Assembly: GCA_022575985.1 (NCBI GenBank)
Contig: JAKSXM010000132.1
Location: 12,958,001-13,022,000, forward strand
Direction of reading: 5' to 3'
Source of the DNA: Anagrus nilaparvatae
Lineage: Eukaryota > Arthropoda > Insecta > Hymenoptera > Mymaridae
DNA length: 64,000 bases
Below, in pieces: positions 61,731 through 64,000 of the stretch. The translations under genes were made by a program, and so were the position numbers. Numbering within the stretch: position 1 is the first letter of the stretch; each line of letters starts with the position of its first letter. The notes beneath the pieces are model-generated. The model had not been told where the DNA came from, ran no database searches, and was given only the letters and a program-made list of their open reading frames with translations.

Positions 61731-62015
61731 TGAAATCAGGTTTTGTAACAGTCCTGTTGATGTTTTATTTCTCGAAGGCTTTCAACTAATGATCATAGCA
61801 TACTACTAGAGAGATTAAATAATCTAGGTTTCTCTCAAAACACGATCCAATAGTTCCATGATTATTTAGTTTCCCGTCTTGTCAGCAAGCAGTAATAGAT
61901 GAAAATGAAGATCCCGCTAAGTTTATTACGGCCAGTTCACCAAGGCTCAGTGCTTGATTTTCAGTGCTTTTTACCATAATTTATCAAGTTATTGATTACT
62001 ATATTTAATTTTTTT
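61731..62015 (+). pseudogene. Decayed LINE reverse transcriptase fragment
   Basis: With frame changes, the plus strand reads FVTVLLMFYFSKAFN, then DHSILLERLNNLGFSQNTI, then HDYLVSRL, and further on PVHQGSVLDF. These correspond to the non-LTR RT motif A region (L.DFSKAFD..DH..LL.KL...G) and the motif B region (GVPQGSVLGP). At least two stops or frameshifts interrupt it. It is a jockey-type LINE relic without endonuclease or poly-A tail visible. Confidence 0.7.
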
Positions 62016-62648
62016 TTATTGCTATTTATTTATGAATACGATTATGATGCTTTTACCATTAACGTTCAGTGAAACACATCAATTGGAATAATTAAAAATC
62101 AGCATTCTCTTAAGAACTATCTTACCCCTTTTAAATATTAAAAACTATCATTTTGATTTGCGTAACCTGAACGATTCTTACACCCAAAAAACAGCGATAT
62201 TTCACAGTATCAATTATTTTTATTCTAATAATAAGTTTCAACTTTTACTTCTGAAATGAAAATAATTTTTATCTACTTTTTTATCTAATAAATTACTATC
62301 TACGTTATGTTCAGACTAATTAAATTTTTGTTTTTTCTAATAATGTTTTTTCTGTTTTTATTACTATATTGAATATTCTTTATGCACAAGTACTAATTAT
62401 TTATTTTTAAAATTACCCTCCAATTTATTGTAATTAATTAATTTTCTTAATGTAACTAACAAGTTACCTTGAACAATTTTTATGTTTTTGGTAATTGAAA
62501 GACAGAAATATACGTTTCTATTTTTGTTATGACATCGATTTTTGGCTGGGAAAAGGACTTTTTCCAACTACGCATCAGTAGTTGTTTAATTTGCAAGCCT
62601 TACGCAGCCTAAAAATATTTCATAAAACTTTCTTTAATGTTTTTGAAA
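62016..62648 (+). promoter_or_regulatory. 5' flank of receptor copy 2
   Basis: From about 62230 it aligns with 48840-49233 upstream of copy 1, including cagaaatatacgtttctatt and the initiator-like cgcatcagtag (about 62571). The conserved stretch next to the start codon suggests both copies inherited the same promoter. 62016-62230 shows nothing recognisable. Confidence 0.4.
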
Positions 62649-64000
62649 ATGGAAAATTCAGGAAAATTTATTTGGATAATTTATTTACTGATCAGCATTA
62701 GCTCCATATATTCTAATTCAATAAAATGTTTAATAGACCAAGCTTTGAAAGAAGTTCAACCAAGAGAAGTGACTTTGTTTTCAGATTTGAAAGGTCCAAA
62801 TACTACCAAAGGTTTGGTTGCATCAATTTTGGAGCATATAATAGAACAAGTACCAACTAAATCTGTTGATTTAAATAGTCTACCAGCACCTATGAAATGG
62901 AAAAATGGGCTAATCAATTACAATCATAACATAACCGCTCCATTACATTTTATTATTATAAATCAAATTGAAAACGATAAATTGTTGAATAAAATAAAAT
63001 TAGTTTTGCAAAACATCAGAGATTCATTGTTGTATTTAACTACGACAAAAATTTTTCTTGCTTTTGAAACGAGATTTGAATCTCATTCATTACAATTAAT
63101 TAAGAAAATTTTTTTAGAAGCGAAATATTTTAATTTTATTGATTTTACGATAATTCAATTGAACCCGAGATTGAACCACGATGCTAATTTTATTGCTTAT
63201 CAGAGTAATTTCTTTGATACTAAAATAACTAAAAAATTAAGTGGAAATTTTAAGTCTACAATTTTTCCAAATAAATTGGATAAAATAAGTGGATACAACT
63301 TGAGAGTAGGTGTCACTGAAAAGAGATGGCCCAATTTATTTAAAAATTATACACTGAACTATTCTAATAAATTTGACGTTTACATTTTAATAAAAATGAT
63401 AAAATATTATGATTGCACAGCAAAAATATTGAATGTCACAACGACATTTGTGAATATTCCACTAAACGAAATATCTAATAATCAAATATTAAAGTACGAA
63501 TTAAATATTCTATTAAAAAAAAAAATATTATTATTAGATAAAAACATTATTGATCAAAATATTTTAGAACCTACAAAGATGATATTATTAGTACCATTGA
63601 TTACTGAGAAAAAAATGCAAATTTCTACCAAATTTTTATTTTCTCTTGTGTCATTCTTTGGCCTTCTAATTCTTATTTTATTTTCTAAATATGTTTTCAA
63701 ACTTAGACAAACAGAATGGTCTACGTTTAATATTTACAGCATAATTTTGGGAATTAATGTAAAAATTAATCCTCGAAATAATTTAAGATCAAAAATATTA
63801 TTTGTTACTTTAGTAGCAATTTCATTATTTTTTATATCTGAAATTATTTCTGGATTAACAAGTATAAAATTCATTAACAATTTTATAGAAGTTGTTGAAG
63901 CTTTTAAAGATATATTTGTTAAAGATATTTTGGTCATTTGCACTTATGATGCGAGTAGTGCATTTAATTATCTGAAAAAAGTTTTAGCCGGTGATGTTAA
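62649..64000 (+). CDS. Divergent ionotropic receptor-like gene, copy 2 (runs off the window)
   Basis: Open from ATG 62649 to the last base (450 codons plus 2 bases) with no intron or stop. It is closely similar to copy 1 throughout. It has a signal-peptide-like start, an N-terminal domain, PNKLDKISGYNLRVGV at the start of the ligand-binding lobe with no transposon, M1 (FLFSLVSFFGLLILILF), then EWSTFNIYSIILGI in the pore-loop position, and M3 (SKILFVTLVAISLFFISEII before SGLTSIKF). S2 and M4 lie beyond the window. The tryptophan plus NIYSIILG segment resembles the usual IR post-M1 region and is absent from copy 1. This copy therefore looks like the functional gene. Confidence 0.65.
   Translation, partial: MENSGKFIWIIYLLISISSIYSNSIKCLIDQALKEVQPREVTLFSDLKGPNTTKGLVASILEHIIEQVPTKSVDLNSLPAPMKWKNGLINYNHNITAPLHFIIINQIENDKLLNKIKLVLQNIRDSLLYLTTTKIFLAFETRFESHSLQLIKKIFLEAKYFNFIDFTIIQLNPRLNHDANFIAYQSNFFDTKITKKLSGNFKSTIFPNKLDKISGYNLRVGVTEKRWPNLFKNYTLNYSNKFDVYILIKMIKYYDCTAKILNVTTTFVNIPLNEISNNQILKYELNILLKKKILLLDKNIIDQNILEPTKMILLVPLITEKKMQISTKFLFSLVSFFGLLILILFSKYVFKLRQTEWSTFNIYSIILGINVKINPRNNLRSKILFVTLVAISLFFISEIISGLTSIKFINNFIEVVEAFKDIFVKDILVICTYDASSAFNYLKKVLAGDV

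Noticed and set aside
62641..64000. Receptor copy 2 as a pseudogene because no complete open frame is present
   Set aside because: Reading codon by codon shows an open frame from 62649 to the window end. It merely lacks a stop within the window.
1..64000. CRISPR arrays, bacterial operons, viral integrations
   Set aside because: No direct repeats with regular unique spacers, no bacterial-type gene spacing and no recognisable viral gene were found. Composition and spliced genes are those of an insect nuclear genome.

Overview
This is a very AT-rich eukaryotic nuclear window, almost certainly from an insect. It carries an Axin gene with five short introns in its coding part, a GPI-anchor gene, two copies of an insect-type divergent ionotropic receptor, and Penelope-like, copia-like and LINE-like retroelement remains plus many palindromic non-autonomous elements. 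The base composition and receptor type would suit an AT-rich hymenopteran such as a parasitoid wasp, but that assignment is an inference. There is no bacterial operon, CRISPR array or rRNA.

Layout. 1-2118 is non-coding. 2119-4671 (+) is an uninterrupted 850-residue PIG-N (GPI ethanolamine phosphate transferase 1). Convergent to it, 9764-6519 (-) is a complete Axin: six coding exons sum to 2622 bases (873 residues plus stop) with every splice phase matching. A splice acceptor at 9851 shows that at least one non-coding 5' exon lies further upstream. From about 9.9 to 47 kb no gene is recognisable. That stretch is AT-rich DNA with a few CG-bearing patches (possible promoters or enhancers, notably near 36 kb), a copia relic near 45.2 kb and a remarkable number of inverted-repeat elements (14.1, 18.6, 20.4, 20.8, 23.4, 25.5, 25.9, 41.1 and 47.0 kb).

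47.3-64 kb is a tandem segmental duplication of a divergent ionotropic receptor (IR). Copy 1 (49234-53577) is split by a 2.5-kb TIR transposon. Copy 2 (62649 to the window end) is uninterrupted. The transposon in copy 1 has usable splice sites just inside both ends, so splicing it out would restore an open frame of 632 residues. This is a candidate transposon-to-intron conversion. The space between the copies holds satellite-like tandem arrays (about 150, 110 and 469 bp periods), a possible Helitron-like repeat and two different Penelope-like elements (PLEs). PLE-A (+, 58250-59998) has RT and GIY-YIG domains and is 5' truncated. PLE-B (-, about 56260-55860) is a short 3' relic.

Both PLEs have a hammerhead-ribozyme-like motif downstream of the endonuclease part. 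PLE-B's (55964-56008, -) has the canonical core. PLE-A's (60280-60322, +) has the core altered at the two positions that pair with each other (C3-G8 replaced by U3-A8). With the transposon-turned-intron, this is the most interesting signal in the window. A threonine tRNA-like sequence with a Pol III T-run (60960-61039) and a decayed LINE reverse transcriptase (61731-62015) precede receptor copy 2.
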